DNA from: Gymnothorax reevesii
Lineage: Eukaryota > Chordata > Actinopteri > Anguilliformes > Muraenidae
NCBI GenBank assembly: GCA_029721435.1
Contig: CM056576.1
Span: forward strand, 117,479,166 to 117,543,165
Direction of reading: 5' to 3'
Length of the DNA: 64,000 bases
The position numbers and the translations under genes are program-made. This document shows, piece by piece, positions 23,477-34,399 of this stretch. The notes beneath the pieces are model-generated. The model worked only from the letters and a program-made list of their open reading frames with translations. It made no database searches and was not told the DNA's origin. Each line of letters opens with the position of its first letter. The first letter of the stretch is position 1.

Positions 23477-26194
23477 ATAACATAACATAACATAACATAA
23501 CATGAATGGCAAGAACAGGCCTTTCAGCCCAACTAAGCTCGCCAGATTCTTTATATTATTGTGAATATATCCCCTCAGATACTGAATGACTCAATGGTAT
23601 TGCCTCAAAAATATGGTCAGGCAAGCTATTCCACATTGAAATTACTCTTTGGGTGAAGATATATTTCCGAATATCAGTGCTAAATTTACCTTTGGTCAAC
23701 TTCCATTTGTGACCCCAAGTTCTACTCACAACACTTGGTCGAAGGAATCCTATATAATTTACTTTGTTAATCCCTTTGACATATTTAAAGACCTCAATCA
23801 AATCACCCCTGAGTCTCCTTTTCCTAAGACTAAAGAGATTAAGGATCTTCAGCCTCTTCTCGTAGCTTTCATCTTTTATACCTGGAATAAGCTTAGTGGC
23901 TCTTCTCTGAACTTTCTCTAGAGCCTCTATATCTTTCTTAAAGTATGGTCCCCAGAACTGTACACAGTACTTCAGATGTGGTCTAACGAACGTGTTGTAC
24001 AAAAGAAGCATCACCTCCTTAGATTTTTCTCTTGAGCAGCACATTCCAGTTTTAAACCTCCCAGGAAGTAATCCCGTCTAATGTTTTTATTACCTACATG
24101 TACAACTTTACATTTTGCTAGATTAAATTTCATTTGCCACATTTCTGCCCAATTCTGGATTCTATCCAAATCGTCCTGAATCACTTTAGTGGACCCTAAA
24201 CTATTTGCCAAACCGCCCAATTTAGTATCATCTGTAAATTTAACCAATCTGCTCTCAATATTCCTATCAAGGTCATTAATGTAGATGAGGAACAACAGGG
24301 GTCCCAACACCAATCCCTGGGGGACGCCACTCCCCACCATACCTAGCTCAGATGAGATACCACTGACCACCACTCTTTGTGTTCTGTCCTGTAACCAGTT
24401 TTGAATCCACTTCAGAATATCTTTTGTAACTCCAATGGAGCTCATTTCAAAAATTAGTCTCATGTGGTACTGTATCCAATGCTTTCTGTAAATCCAAGTT
24501 TATGATGTCATAAGCCCTGCTCTGGTCATAAGTCCTGATGGCCTCTTCAAAAAACTCCAGAGGGTTTGTTAGGCATGACCTTTTCCTCCGAAAACCATGT
24601 TGGCTATCCCTCAAAATACTGTTACGTTCAAGAAATAAGTCCAGCTCATCTTTTATGATAGATTCCAATATTTTGCACGCAATGCAAGTTGAACTGGTAT
24701 TTCTCCAGTTTCTAAAAATCGTCTGAAGATGGCGGATAGCGGCGTAAAGATGATCTCACCAACTTCCCTGAGCACTCTAGGATATAAGCCATCAGGACCC
24801 GCCGCCTTATCTGCCTTTAGTTTATGCAACTTGTCTAATACTTTGTTATCCCGAACCTCAATTTCCGCTAAATAATCTTGAGCATTTGACATGCCCTCTG
24901 GCCAAATAAAGACCCCCTCTGAGGTAAAATTCTCAACAAAGTAGCTGTTTAAGGCATCCGCAATATGCCTGTTATCATATAGCAGCGATCCGTTTTTTTT
25001 CTTTATGCACTTAACCTGCTCTTTAACTTTCCTTTTTCTGCTACAGTACTGAAAGAAGCGCTTAGGGTTAGTTTTTGCCCCCTCTGCAATTTGTCTTTCA
25101 TACAGTCTTCTAGCATTCCTCAGCTCTTTTTTGACCACAGCCCGCATTTTACAGTATTCAGCCTTAGCGTTCTCATTGTTATCCTTTATGTACATCTTAT
25201 AAAGATTCCTCTTTTCCCTCAAAACCCCACGAATACTTTTGGTCATCCACTGAGGATTCTGCTTTTTCAGCTTACTTTTGGACACCTTTGGAATGAATCT
25301 GCATTGTGATTCAAGTAAAACCCCCTTAAATCTTTCCCACATCTCATTTAGGGACTCACAGTCCAGGAGTGTCTCCCATTTTATTTCACCTAGATATGAT
25401 CGCATCCTGTCAAAGTTTGCTCGCCTAAAATTGAAAATTTTTGTTTTAGAATACACCTTTTTAACTTCCCATGAAACATCAAAATTAACAGCAGAGTGAT
25501 CACTTGTCCCAAGTGGCTCCAGTACCTCAACATTGCTAATTCTATCAAGGTCATTACAGAGCACTAAATCTAAAATTGCCTTCTCTCTGGTAGGTTTATT
25601 AACATACTGCACCAAGAAATTATCATTTATAACATCTAGAAATTCTTCCTCCCCCTACCCTGTCCTTTCACCATTTCCCAATTGATACCAGGATAATTTA
25701 AGTCTCCCATAATAATAGTCTCATTACCTTCACAAGCTTGCGTAATCCTCCTAAAAAGCATTTCATTGATTGTACTGTCCAAAGCTGGTGGTCGATAGCA
25801 TACTCCTATGTTTAAACCTGTCTCGTGTTTGCCAATGAGCCTGACCCAGATATCTTCACACGACGAGGAATGTTCAATTTCGGGAATTTCCTGTACATTA
25901 ATGTTTTTGTTCACATAGAGTGCTACGCCCCCTTCTCGCCTATTACATCTATCCTTCCGAAAGAGCTTATAACCTTGTATGTTATATTCATCTCCATCCT
26001 CTTCACATAGCCATATCTCTTTAATCCCAACTATGTCATAGCCCTCACTAATCATTACAGCTTCAAGTTCTGGAAATTTATTTTTTATGCTTCTTGCATT
26101 TAAATAAAAACATTTCAGATTATTACTAATGCTCTTCCCCCTTGATTCCCCATGTGGCCGCTGCCTCGAGCCCCCCACTACGCTTTGTTGCTTT
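23477..26194 (-). mobile_element. CR1-clade LINE, long but defective
   Basis: A minus-strand non-LTR retrotransposon whose 3' end at 23477-23502 carries CATAA tail repeats. From the 5' side (right to left) come an apurinic-type endonuclease, a linker, reverse transcriptase and the CR1 C-terminal domain. Its 5' end meets a Tc1 fragment at about 26195. A second, shorter copy sits in claudin intron 2. The pentanucleotide tail and protein motifs fit CR1. Confidence 0.85.
23556..26190 (-). pseudogene. CR1 ORF2 (endonuclease-reverse transcriptase), broken
   Basis: Five minus-strand pieces. 25636-26190 is an AP endonuclease: FYLNARSIKNKF, GIKEIWL, FRKDR, GVALYV, GVCYRPP and GDLNYPGINWE are seen. 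24653-25615 continues with the linker and the DKAAGPDGLYPRVL start of the RT. 24447-24668 has HGFRRKRSC and LDLQKALDTVPHE. 24011-24463 has SGVPQGLVLGPLLFLIYIND and FTDDTK, where CR1 normally has FADD. 23556-24044 has [30 protein letters not shown] and SLRKRRLRGDLIEVFKY. At about 24690 the text jumps from TGEIPV to LESIIKD, so roughly 30 codons of the RT finger region are deleted. With that deletion, frameshifts and the altered FADD box it cannot be active. Confidence 0.85.
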
Positions 26195-26319
26195 AGATTA
26201 ACAGAAACTGGAAAAATCTCTGTGCGTAAGGGACAAAGCCGAAGACCTTTACTGGATGCCCATGATCTTCGGGCCCTCAGACGCCCCTGCATCATTCACT
26301 GGCATGATTCTGTCATTAC

Positions 26320-29300
26320 GAAGTAATACGTCAAATCAGTCGAGTGAAGCACAGCGACGGGAAAAAACCCAAAGTTCGCAGAGAATCAGCACCCCTGTCA
26401 CTGAGGAGGGTATTGCAAACACAGAACTGCAGGAGGAAGAACCTATCCAGCCACAGAGGCCTCCCAAAGAGAACAAGATCAAAGGGCACAGACCGAGTGT
26501 AAAGTGGCCCAAAACTGTTGAGAAGAGAGAGTGGGAAACCGTCAATAACGACCTGGTGAAAATCTTGGAGCAACAAGTGGGCACTGCAGAGAAAAAGCTG
26601 GAACGCATCGGTGACATCATCTACCACTATGGAGAGGAACGCTTTGGAGTGAACAGTCGGAAAACCGCCAACAAAATAACACTACCAACCAAATCTAGGA
26701 GGCAGCAAGAGATAGAGAGACTGATCAGAGAAAGAAGGGACCTGCGGAAACAGTGGAGAAAAGCTTCTGATCCAGAGAGAGAAGGTCTCATGCTGCTCCA
26801 GGGGGACATCAAGCTCCGGTTGAAAACCTTACGAAGAGCAGAGAACTTGAGGAAACTTCGCAGGAAGAAGGAACACACAAGAACTCGGTTCTATAAAAAC
26901 CCCTTCAAGTTTGTCAAAGATCTCTTCGCTAAGGACAAAAGCGGTTCCCTGAAAACTTCAAAGAAGGAACTTGAAGAGCACCTGGAAAAGGTCTACCAGG
27001 ACACTAAAAGGCATGAACAGCTAGCCATCCCACATGACATCCCCCCCATTCGACCACCAGAGGTCAACTTCGAGACCGGCCCTCCAAAATGGAAAGAAGT
27101 GGAGAATATGGTGCGGCGTGCAAGATCAGGATCAGCACCAGGACCAAATGGAGTGCCATATAAGCTCTACAAGAACACACCAGATGTTCTACGCTATCTT
27201 TGGAAGCTAATGAGAATCGTCTGGCAGAAGGGGATAATACCAAAGGCATGGCGAAGGGCTGGAGGTGTGCTAATTCCAAAAGAGAAGGACGCGGCAGACA
27301 TCAGGCAATTTCGGCCAATCAGCCTTCTCAACGTTGAAGGGAAAATCTTTTTCAGCGTCTTGGCACAAAGACTGTCCACCTACCTGGAGAAGAACGAGTA
27401 CGTGGACATATCCGTACAGAAGGCTGGCATTTCTGGATTCTCTGGCTGCCTGGAGCACACCAGTATGATCTGGTATCAGATTCAAGCGGCGAAGAAGAAC
27501 AAAGGGGATCTTCATGTCATCTTTCTCGACCTAGCCAATGCCTTTGGCTCAGTTCCGCATAGCCTTCTCTGGGAGTCCTTCAACTTCTTCCGCATTCCAG
27601 CATCCATCACAACCTTGGTAAAAGCCTACTTCGAAGACCTGCAGCTGTGCTTCACAACACCTGACTTCATAACATCATGGCAGCAAGTAGAAGTAGGCAT
27701 CATGGCAGGTTGCACGATCTCACCTCTGGCCTTCACAATCGCCATGGAGGTCATCATCAGGGCCTCAAAATGGGTGGTGGGGGGTGAGCGAACCAGGAAC
27801 GGGATTCGTCTTCCACCCGTCCGAGCATATATGGACGACATGACCATTCTGACCACCACTGCAGCTTGTACCAGGCGGCTACTTGGTAAGCTGCAGGAAA
27901 ACATCAACTGGGCCCGGATGAAAATCAAGCCGAACAAGTCACGTAGCATCTCGATAATCAAGGGAGAGGTAAAAGACGTGAAGTTCTGCATTGGTGACGA
28001 CCCAATACCAACGGTGGCGGAACAACCTGTCAAAAGCCTCGGCAGATGGTACGACTCAAGTCTTAAGGATAAAGACCAAGTGCAGCAACTAAGACAAGAT
28101 ATCATCAACGGCCTAGTCAACATCAACAAGACCCCACTACCAGGGAAGCTCAAGCTCTGGTGTCTGCAATTTGGGCTTCTCCCTCGGGTGATGTGGCCAC
28201 TCACTGTCTACGAGGTCCCACTAACAACTGTGGAGAAGATGGAGCGAGCCATCACTGTATATGTGAAACAGTGGCTTGGTGTCCCACGCTGTCTGACTAA
28301 CATCAGCCTCTATGGCAAAGGGGTCCTCGAGCTGCCCTTCACAAGCCTCACTGAAGAATATAAGTGCTCTAAAGTGAGACTCCAGATGACTCTGACGGAC
28401 TCCAGAGACCGGACCATCAGTGAAGCTGCACCACACCTGTTAACTGGACGGAAATGGACACCATCCAGTGCAGTGCAGCATGCCACAGCAGCCCTGAGGC
28501 ACAGCGACATTGTGGGACACGTCCAGAGGGGAAGAGGAGGCTTTGGCCTTACAGCAAGCAAACCAACTTGGTGTAAGGCTTCAAAGGTAGAGAGGAGAAA
28601 AATGGTGGTGGAGGAGGTGCGCCGCCAGGAAGAGGCTGAAAGATCTGCAAAGGCTGTCTCGCTTGCCAAGCAGGGACAGTGGATGAGGTGGGAAGGTCTG
28701 GAGAAAAGAAAGCTCGGCTGGAGGGATCTCTGGGAGATGGAGGCTAGCAACATCAGCTTCATTATCAGAGCTACCAATGATGTGCTCCCATCCCAAAAAA
28801 CCTCCACCAGTGGTATGGTGAAGATCCAACCTGTGCCCTCTGCCCAACACCAGCAACTCTCAAACACATCCTGACCGGTTGTAAGACCAGCCTCACACAA
28901 GGCCGTTATACCTGGAGGCACAACCAGGTCCTCAAGAGTTTGGCAGCAGTGCTTGAAAGCAAGAGAATTACCATCAACTCCTTGCCCTTAAGAGCCACCA
29001 CTACCATCACAGCACCAAAATTTGTCCGAGAGGGACAGAAAAAGCCCAACCATCCTCTTTTCAAACCAGAAGTTGGTCAGCTAACCACGGCCCGGGATTG
29101 GAAGATGCTGGTCGACATAGGTCAGCAATTAATCTTCCCAGCAGAGATTGCAGCCACCACCCTAAGGCCAGACTTGGTACTGTGGTCCCCTTCAGGGAAG
29201 GCTGTCTACATAGCGGAGCTCACAGTCCCGTGGGAAAATGCAGTTGAAGAGGCCTATGAGCGCAAGAAGTTGCGCTACACGGAACTGGCTGCGGACGCAC

Positions 29301-29515
29301 AACAGCGAGGGTGGAAAGCCAAGGTCTATCCCGTCGAAGTTGGATGTAGAGGGTTTGTGGCTTCATCAACCATCAAGCTGCTGAGAGACGTGGGCATCCA
29401 TGGACAGGCTCTGCGGCAGACAGTCAGATCACTCTCTGAAGCGGCCGAAAGAAGCAGTCAGTGGATCTGGAGGAAGAGGAAGGACCCCTGCTGGGCTCAA
29501 AGATCAGCAACATGA
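26320..29515 (+). pseudogene. R2-like LINE polyprotein, one frameshift
   Basis: The frame runs to about 28790 and continues in another frame to 29515. A basic N-terminal part rich in RRKKEH/RRDLRKQWRK leads into reverse transcriptase: GSAPGPNGVPYKLYK, FRPISLLNVEGKIF, FLDLANAFGSVPH (motif A), GIMAGCTISPLAF (motif B), AYMDDMTILT (motif C). The thumb follows with EQPVKSLGRWYDSSLKD and WLGVPRCLTNISLYG. Near 28797 one base is missing in CCCATCCCAAAAAACC; beyond it the other frame gives a CX2CX7HX4C knuckle (CALCPTPATLKHILTGC). The endonuclease then has RPDLVLWSP, ELTVPWE, YERKKLRY and VEVGCRGF, the PD-(D/E)XK-like domain typical of R2-type elements. The long open frame begins upstream at 26256 inside Tc1 DNA, so its first codons are not LINE sequence. 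Confidence 0.85.
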
Positions 29516-29840
29516 CCCCCCCCCCCTCCCCCATCCCACCACTAATCTCCGCCATCCCACTTGAGAACCCAGGGCAGATCCACCACAGTTGATTGGGCAT
29601 GGGACACAAGCGCGGGCGTGATCAACCCGTCGCTGGCCACCATCGATGACGGTGTCTAGTGATAAAGGCCGAAACACCCAGTGATTTGATGGAACACTAC
29701 TGACGATGTGTCCCAAATTGACATCTCTCTCATCCCAACCTTGAGGTACAGCCCCCATGCCACTCTCAACAGCAAGGCTAACCTCATGCGAGTACCATCT
29801 ATTGGCACAATGGACAGTTCACCATCACGTCCAGTGTTTT
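26320..29840 (+). mobile_element. R2-like LINE with restriction-like endonuclease, near intact
   Basis: A non-LTR retrotransposon inserted in the Tc1 copy. The target sequence ATGATTCTGTCATT at 26304-26317 recurs in altered form at 29841 (ATGATTCTTTTGATATTAC), consistent with a target duplication of roughly 14 bp. The 3' UTR (29516-29840) includes a C-run at 29514-29526 and has no poly(A) tail. The N-terminal zinc fingers expected for this group are not seen, so it is probably 5'-truncated. Candidate clades are Hero, NeSL/Utopia or R2; I cannot choose by eye. Confidence 0.82.
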
Positions 29841-29844
29841 ATGA

Positions 29845-30640
29845 TTCTTTTGATATTACTAAATGGCCCAGGAATACTGTAAGAAACCGCTGTCTGTAAA
29901 AACAGTCTGCCATGACATTCACAGATGCCACCTAAAACTCTTTCACGCAGAAAGGAAGCCATTGTTGAGCATGATCCAGAAGCACCACAGTGTTCTGTGG
30001 GCCAATGCACATTTAAAATGAACTGTAGCAAAGTGGCAAAGGGTCCTGTGGTCAGATGAGTCCAAATTTGACATTCTTGCTGGAAATCATGGGCGTCGTG
30101 TCCTCCGGGCTAAAGAGGAGAAAGACCACCCCTCCTGTTATCAGCGATCAGTTCAAAAGCCAGCATCTCTGATGGTATGGGGATGCATTAGTGCATATGG
30201 TGTGGGACACTTGCATGTTTTTAAAAGCACCATGAGTGCTGAAAGGTATATGGAGGTTTTAGAGCAACATATGCTCCCCTCCAGATGACATCCATTCCAG
30301 GGAAGGCCTTGTGTATTTCAGCAGGACAGTGCAAAAACCACATACTGCAGCTATTACAACAGCATGGCTTCATAGTAGAAGAGTTCGTATGCTGAACTGG
30401 CCTGCCTGCAGTCCTGATCTTTTATCTGTTGAGAACATTTGGCGCATAATTAAACGAAAATTCAGTTAAAGGAGACTCAAAACTCTTCAGCAGCGGGAAG
30501 CCTGTAGTGAACATGAGTGTGATCAAATTCCAATGGCTAAACTCAAGAAACTTGTCTCCTCAATGCCCAGATGTCTCTACTCTTTGTTAAAAGAAGCGGG
30601 GATGCTACATTATGGTAAACAGGCCCCTGTCCCAACTTTT
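29845..30640 (+). pseudogene. Tc1/mariner transposase remnant, catalytic part
   Basis: Translated pieces give [30 protein letters not shown] with the first catalytic Asp, [40 protein letters not shown] with the second Asp (the usual N is S), then a degraded SPDL-ENI block with stops. It belongs to the same family as the minus-strand copy at 39270-40300. The DNA-binding half is cut off by the LINE and lost beyond 26195. Confidence 0.8.
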
Positions 30641-30839
30641 TGAGACCTGTAGCAGCCATCAAATTTGAAATGAGCTCATTTTGTGGATAAAATAGTAAAA
30701 TTTCTCAGTTTCAACATTTGCTATGTTATCTCTGTTCTATTGTGAATAAAATACTGGCTGGTGTGATTTGAAAGTCATTGCGTTTTGATTTTATTCACAA
30801 TTTACACTGTGTCCCAACTATTTTGGAATCGGGGTTGTA

Positions 30840-32005
30840 GCATGTGGGCTTACCTACTGTCACACGCAGGATGTCTACTCTATCCAGGGTCTTCCTTGTA
30901 CTGCAGGGACATGGGAGATGTCCTAAAATAGAAGTCCTGGGTCTAAAGATGGTTGGCAGTGATTCACATCTGAACTGGGCTGGTGGGCCCCTGGCTGTCT
31001 GTTAGGGCCATTAGAACATTGGACAGAATGAGCATGGGCAGGGGACCTGATAGAAACCCAACCTTTTAGTGAAAATGAAGTGAAGGGAGCTTCCATCAGC
31101 CTTAAGAGTCAACACGTGCCTTAACTTATAATTAGCGATCCTGTCAGAAAATTTGAACATGCAAAAGGGGTCAGGAGGAAGATGAGAACAAAACACTGGG
31201 GAGTCCCTGTCCCCTCTGAGCTGCCCTAGCTTGGTGCACTGGACAATCGGCAATGACGTGGCACAGACAAAAAGACGAGTTGATGCTCAGGTGCTCAGTG
31301 CAGTCCAGTCCATGGTCTTCTTGCCTGGGCTCTAAGGGTGGAAGTGAGGGAGGTGTTCGGCTGAAGGACTGGCTAGTCCTTGTGGAGAGGAGGACCGGAA
31401 GTGAGAGCAGCGATCCCACCATCTCTATTCTAGCCGAGGATCTACCCTCAGCACCAGGTCCATCAACCTGCCAAGGTCAGGATCGAAGACACAAGACACT
31501 TCAGTCGCCTCTGGGCCTCTGTGCCCATTCCCCTGACAGGAACAGGTGAACAACTTCTTCATTTAATCTGCAAAGTCTGGGAAGGAGTGTGTAGCAGGGT
31601 TTCCAGCCTCCCAGCATATGGCAGCCTAGTCTTTAGCTCTTCCGGTCAGGCGACTGATGGCAAACACGACTGTGGAATGCTTCAAGGGGAAGGAGGATGG
31701 CTGGAGGTCAAACACCACAGAAGAAGGGATTGCAATCATACACCTACAACTGTGCAGCACAGGGCTTCCTGGATCCAGAAGGCTGGGGTTGGGCTTGTAG
31801 GATAAGAGTACTCATAGCCTGGACAGCAGCAGAGGAATCGCGGGTGAGCTTAGTTATTGAAAAAAGCTGACTGGCGATTATTGCTCTGACAGACTACTGC
31901 AGCTGGTGCAGTTTCGCCTTGTGTTACCTCAGAAGGATTCCGTGGAAGTGGATGGCCTCAGAAGAAAGAGGTTGGTCTGCTAGCTCCTTATGTTGGCTAG
32001 ATTGT
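30840..32005. other. non-coding stretch, nothing assigned
   Basis: Overlapping frames on both strands at 31011-31805 show no known domain. The region may be an extension of the neighbouring LTR-like repeat, but I cannot show this. Confidence 0.4.
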
Positions 32006-32256
32006 TCTCACAGGAATCAGAACACAGAGGCAAGACTTGTATCTCAAACAAAAATCCCTAAGGGTGACTTTTAATTAGTACTATATAGGATTAATACAGC
32101 AGAAGCGTCAATAATTTGCTGAAGACAGTCTGAGGTCTGGCGGTGGCGAACAGGAACACTGAGGGTCAGGTTAGGCGTAGTAGAAGGGAATGATCTAAGG
32201 TCTTGAGTTGGGGTATCAGGCCAAGGGGCTCGAAGCACTCAGCGCAAATGTATCCA

Positions 32257-33236
32257 GGGTCTGATTTACTATGATCCCAAATAAAGAGCGCTGAATTGCC
32301 TGAGCACGCTTATAGATTGTGTGTGTTGTTAGTTTGCTTTTTGCGGGTGATCCACTTTGATTGCCTGCACAAATGACAACAGGCACAAAAGTGTTCAATA
32401 ACGGCCTATTTAAATGAGGATTTTGCGTGAGTCAATGGTTTTCGCCATGGAGAGTGTGAGAGGGGAGACTGACGCATGGAGAATGTGAGAGAGCTGACTG
32501 AATGCAAGCGCAAAATTAAATTTGAAGCCATGGAGTTGGAGGTCTTGGTGCACGAGGCAAATAAACATATTTTGGAGTTACAGCAAGGTAATCTTAACAT
32601 AACATCCCATATTGCGTTTCTCTTGGTTATCTGTGACAAGGTCAATGCTGTGGGGAAAACAAGAAGAACATCAGATTAAATTTAGAAAAGGTAGCAAGAC
32701 ATAAGAAGAAGAACAAAGGAAAATATTGCTTATAATAAAACCTTGGCTAATAAAACAGATGGGGGACCGGCGGAGGAGAACCCTCTGCCTGAAACTGAGC
32801 AACAGGTGCAGCGGATGTTCTGCGATGAGCAGATCACTGGAATACTAGGGCATGACACCCTTGAACCACAAACTGCAGACCGAAGTAGTCCCATACTAGT
32901 ACAAACACACATTTCTCTTATTGGATAGCCTATATTTAATTTATTCAGATATGTACCAAATAGAAAATAAATGTGTGTCATGTGTGAACGTTTAGCTGAA
33001 CATGCACTGAAGAAGCGTAATGTTACGATTCACAAAAAGTCCCAATATTTTGCATGTTCTGGCAGACACCCCTATATTGCATAATCATTGAAGGCGACTG
33101 TGCTAAATGGATTACGCATGTTATTTAGCCCATTTGACAGAAGCAATGCTCGGTGTGCCCAGTTAGTAGATCAGCTTCAAAATGCTGTCAAGTTTGCGAA
33201 GTTTTGACACACGCAAACCTTTAGTAAATCAGGCCC
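32257..33236 (+). mobile_element. PIF-Harbinger-like relic
   Basis: Left end GGGTCTGATTTACTA and right end TAGTAAATCAGGCCC are imperfect inverted repeats, followed on the right by TTA, the expected Harbinger target triplet; the left triplet reads CCA. The interior carries a Myb-like ORF relic, as in autonomous Harbinger elements, but no transposase. It splits the LTR-like repeat at 32010-34395. Confidence 0.72.
32476..32926 (+). pseudogene. Harbinger Myb/SANT-like DNA-binding protein remnant
   Basis: The first frame (32476-32679) reads ECKRKIKFEAMELEVLVHEA and ends near CDKVNAVGKTRRTSD, the pattern of the Myb/SANT-like protein that accompanies Harbinger transposases. After a frameshift region the next frame (32743-32928) gives GGPAEENPLPETEQQVQRMF and ITGILGHDTLE, a tail seen in the same protein family. 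In live elements this protein assists binding of the transposase to DNA. The expected tryptophan-rich helix segment is lost between the two frames. Confidence 0.7.
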
Positions 33237-33410
33237 TTACAGTAGACTTAGGCAAATAAAGTTACTGGGAGGAGCACAATTCGCCCGGATCGTACAGGAC
33301 TGGGAAGGGAATCGCTAGTAAATATCTTTGAAAGCAAGAGTCCAGCACCGAAGACACCAGTGTAGCAAAGGGAAGACACAAAGCAGGAACTTAAAGGAGA
33401 AAACCGGCGT

Positions 33411-34203
33411 GAAATTGACTTGGGGTGTATTGAAAATTGATAACAAGTACTAACCTTTGTTGAATACCCCACCATCGCACGCACGCAACATTTCGAAATA
33501 AATGGCTTTTTAGCCGGAGCTCCCAACAGGCTTACAATGGTAGTGAATCGGGCATAGCTAAAGTTGCCATGCTAAGAAATCGCTATTTTTTTCATCATTA
33601 ACAAGGCTTAAAGTAGCACCACACTTCATCGGTAGAATTCCAAGGGCCCTGAAATTTAAAACGAGGCACTGAGAACTTTGAAAATGCACTGGCAGTTTAT
33701 TAAAAAAGACTGTTGATGCAAACAGTACCTCAATGTTGTTTCCAGTCGCCTTCATTTTGAAAGCCACGATAAGTTGATTGACGAGCACGAACTAATAGAT
33801 TGTAATCTGATCCCCTATCCTTCCTATTCGTTCTTGCTCGTCAATTGACATATTATGACTTTCAAGATGGAGCCGACTGGAAACAACATTGAGATACTAT
33901 TTGCATAAATAGTATTTTTTTTAATAAACTACCAGTGCATTTTCAAAGTTCTCAGTGCCTTGTTTTAAATGTCAGGGCCCTTGGAATTCTAGCAATGAAG
34001 TGTGGAGCTACTTTGAGCCTTGTTAATGACGAAAAAAATTTCTTTGCATGGCAACGTTATGCCCGATTCACTAACATTGTCAGCCTGCTGAGAGCTTTGG
34101 CTAAAAAGCCATATATTTCTAAATGTTGCGTGCGTACGGAGGTGGGGTATTCAACAAAGGGTAGTACTTGTTATCATGTTTCAATACACCTCAAGTCAAT
34201 TTC
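33411..34203. repeat. large hairpin (foldback) element
   Basis: The left arm 33411-33792 and right arm about 33829-34203 are inverted copies over almost their whole length. Outer ends are GAAATTGACTTG and CAAGTCAATTTC; inner ends are TGACGAGCACGAAC and GTTCTTGCTCGTCA. The spacer is about 36 bp. Landmarks such as GTTGAATACCCCACC/GGTGGGGTATTCAAC and GGAATTCCAAGGGCCC-type sequences pair. There are no conserved frames. The arms differ by scattered substitutions and small indels, so it is old. Confidence 0.85.
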
Positions 34204-34399
34204 CTTTAGATGCCCAAAGAGAAGAATTAACAAAGTAAACACAGGTGTGCAAAGCACAGGAAGGAAACGTAAAAGGAGGGGCAAAGAATCAGACGATAAT
34301 TAAATAACAAGGAACGACTAAGAGAAACTAAAACTGACGCAGACGGTTAGACTGCAGGGAAAACCAGTCAGCGACACATTTAGGATGTGACAGTACATC

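Larger units (their letters stand above)
26195..30837 (+). mobile_element. Tc1/mariner element (TIR family CAACCCC), split by a LINE
   Basis: Remaining pieces are 26195-26319 (end of the DNA-binding region) and 29841-30837 (catalytic part, 3' UTR and right terminus). The right end, TTTTGGAATCGGGGTTG then TA, matches both termini of the full-length copy at 39053-41130. The 5' half and left TIR are missing where the CR1 abuts. The interruption carries a LINE of about 3.5 kb. Confidence 0.85.
32010..34395 (-). repeat. LTR-like interspersed repeat, copy 2, carrying two insertions
   Basis: Pieces at 32010-32256, 33237-33410 and 34204-34395 align in order with the copy at 22310-23476 (GTCTGAGGTCTGG, TATCAGGCC, GACTGGGAAGGGAA, TGTGCAAAGCACAGGAAGGAAA, GACTGCAGGGAAAA, GATGTGACAG). 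The two gaps are filled by a Harbinger relic and a long hairpin. On the minus strand it starts CTGTCACATCC. The type is uncertain: LTR-like termini but no coding region. Confidence 0.5.

Noticed and set aside
26256..28874. 872-codon frame as a host gene
   Set aside because: It is a retrotransposon polyprotein with RT motifs, starting by chance in Tc1 DNA.
27626..28921. Minus-strand frames of up to 203 codons under the R2-like LINE
   Set aside because: Shadows of the LINE coding strand with no recognisable domain.
31253..31805. Overlapping frames of 94-98 codons
   Set aside because: No domain, no splice context, and similar-length frames on the opposite strand.
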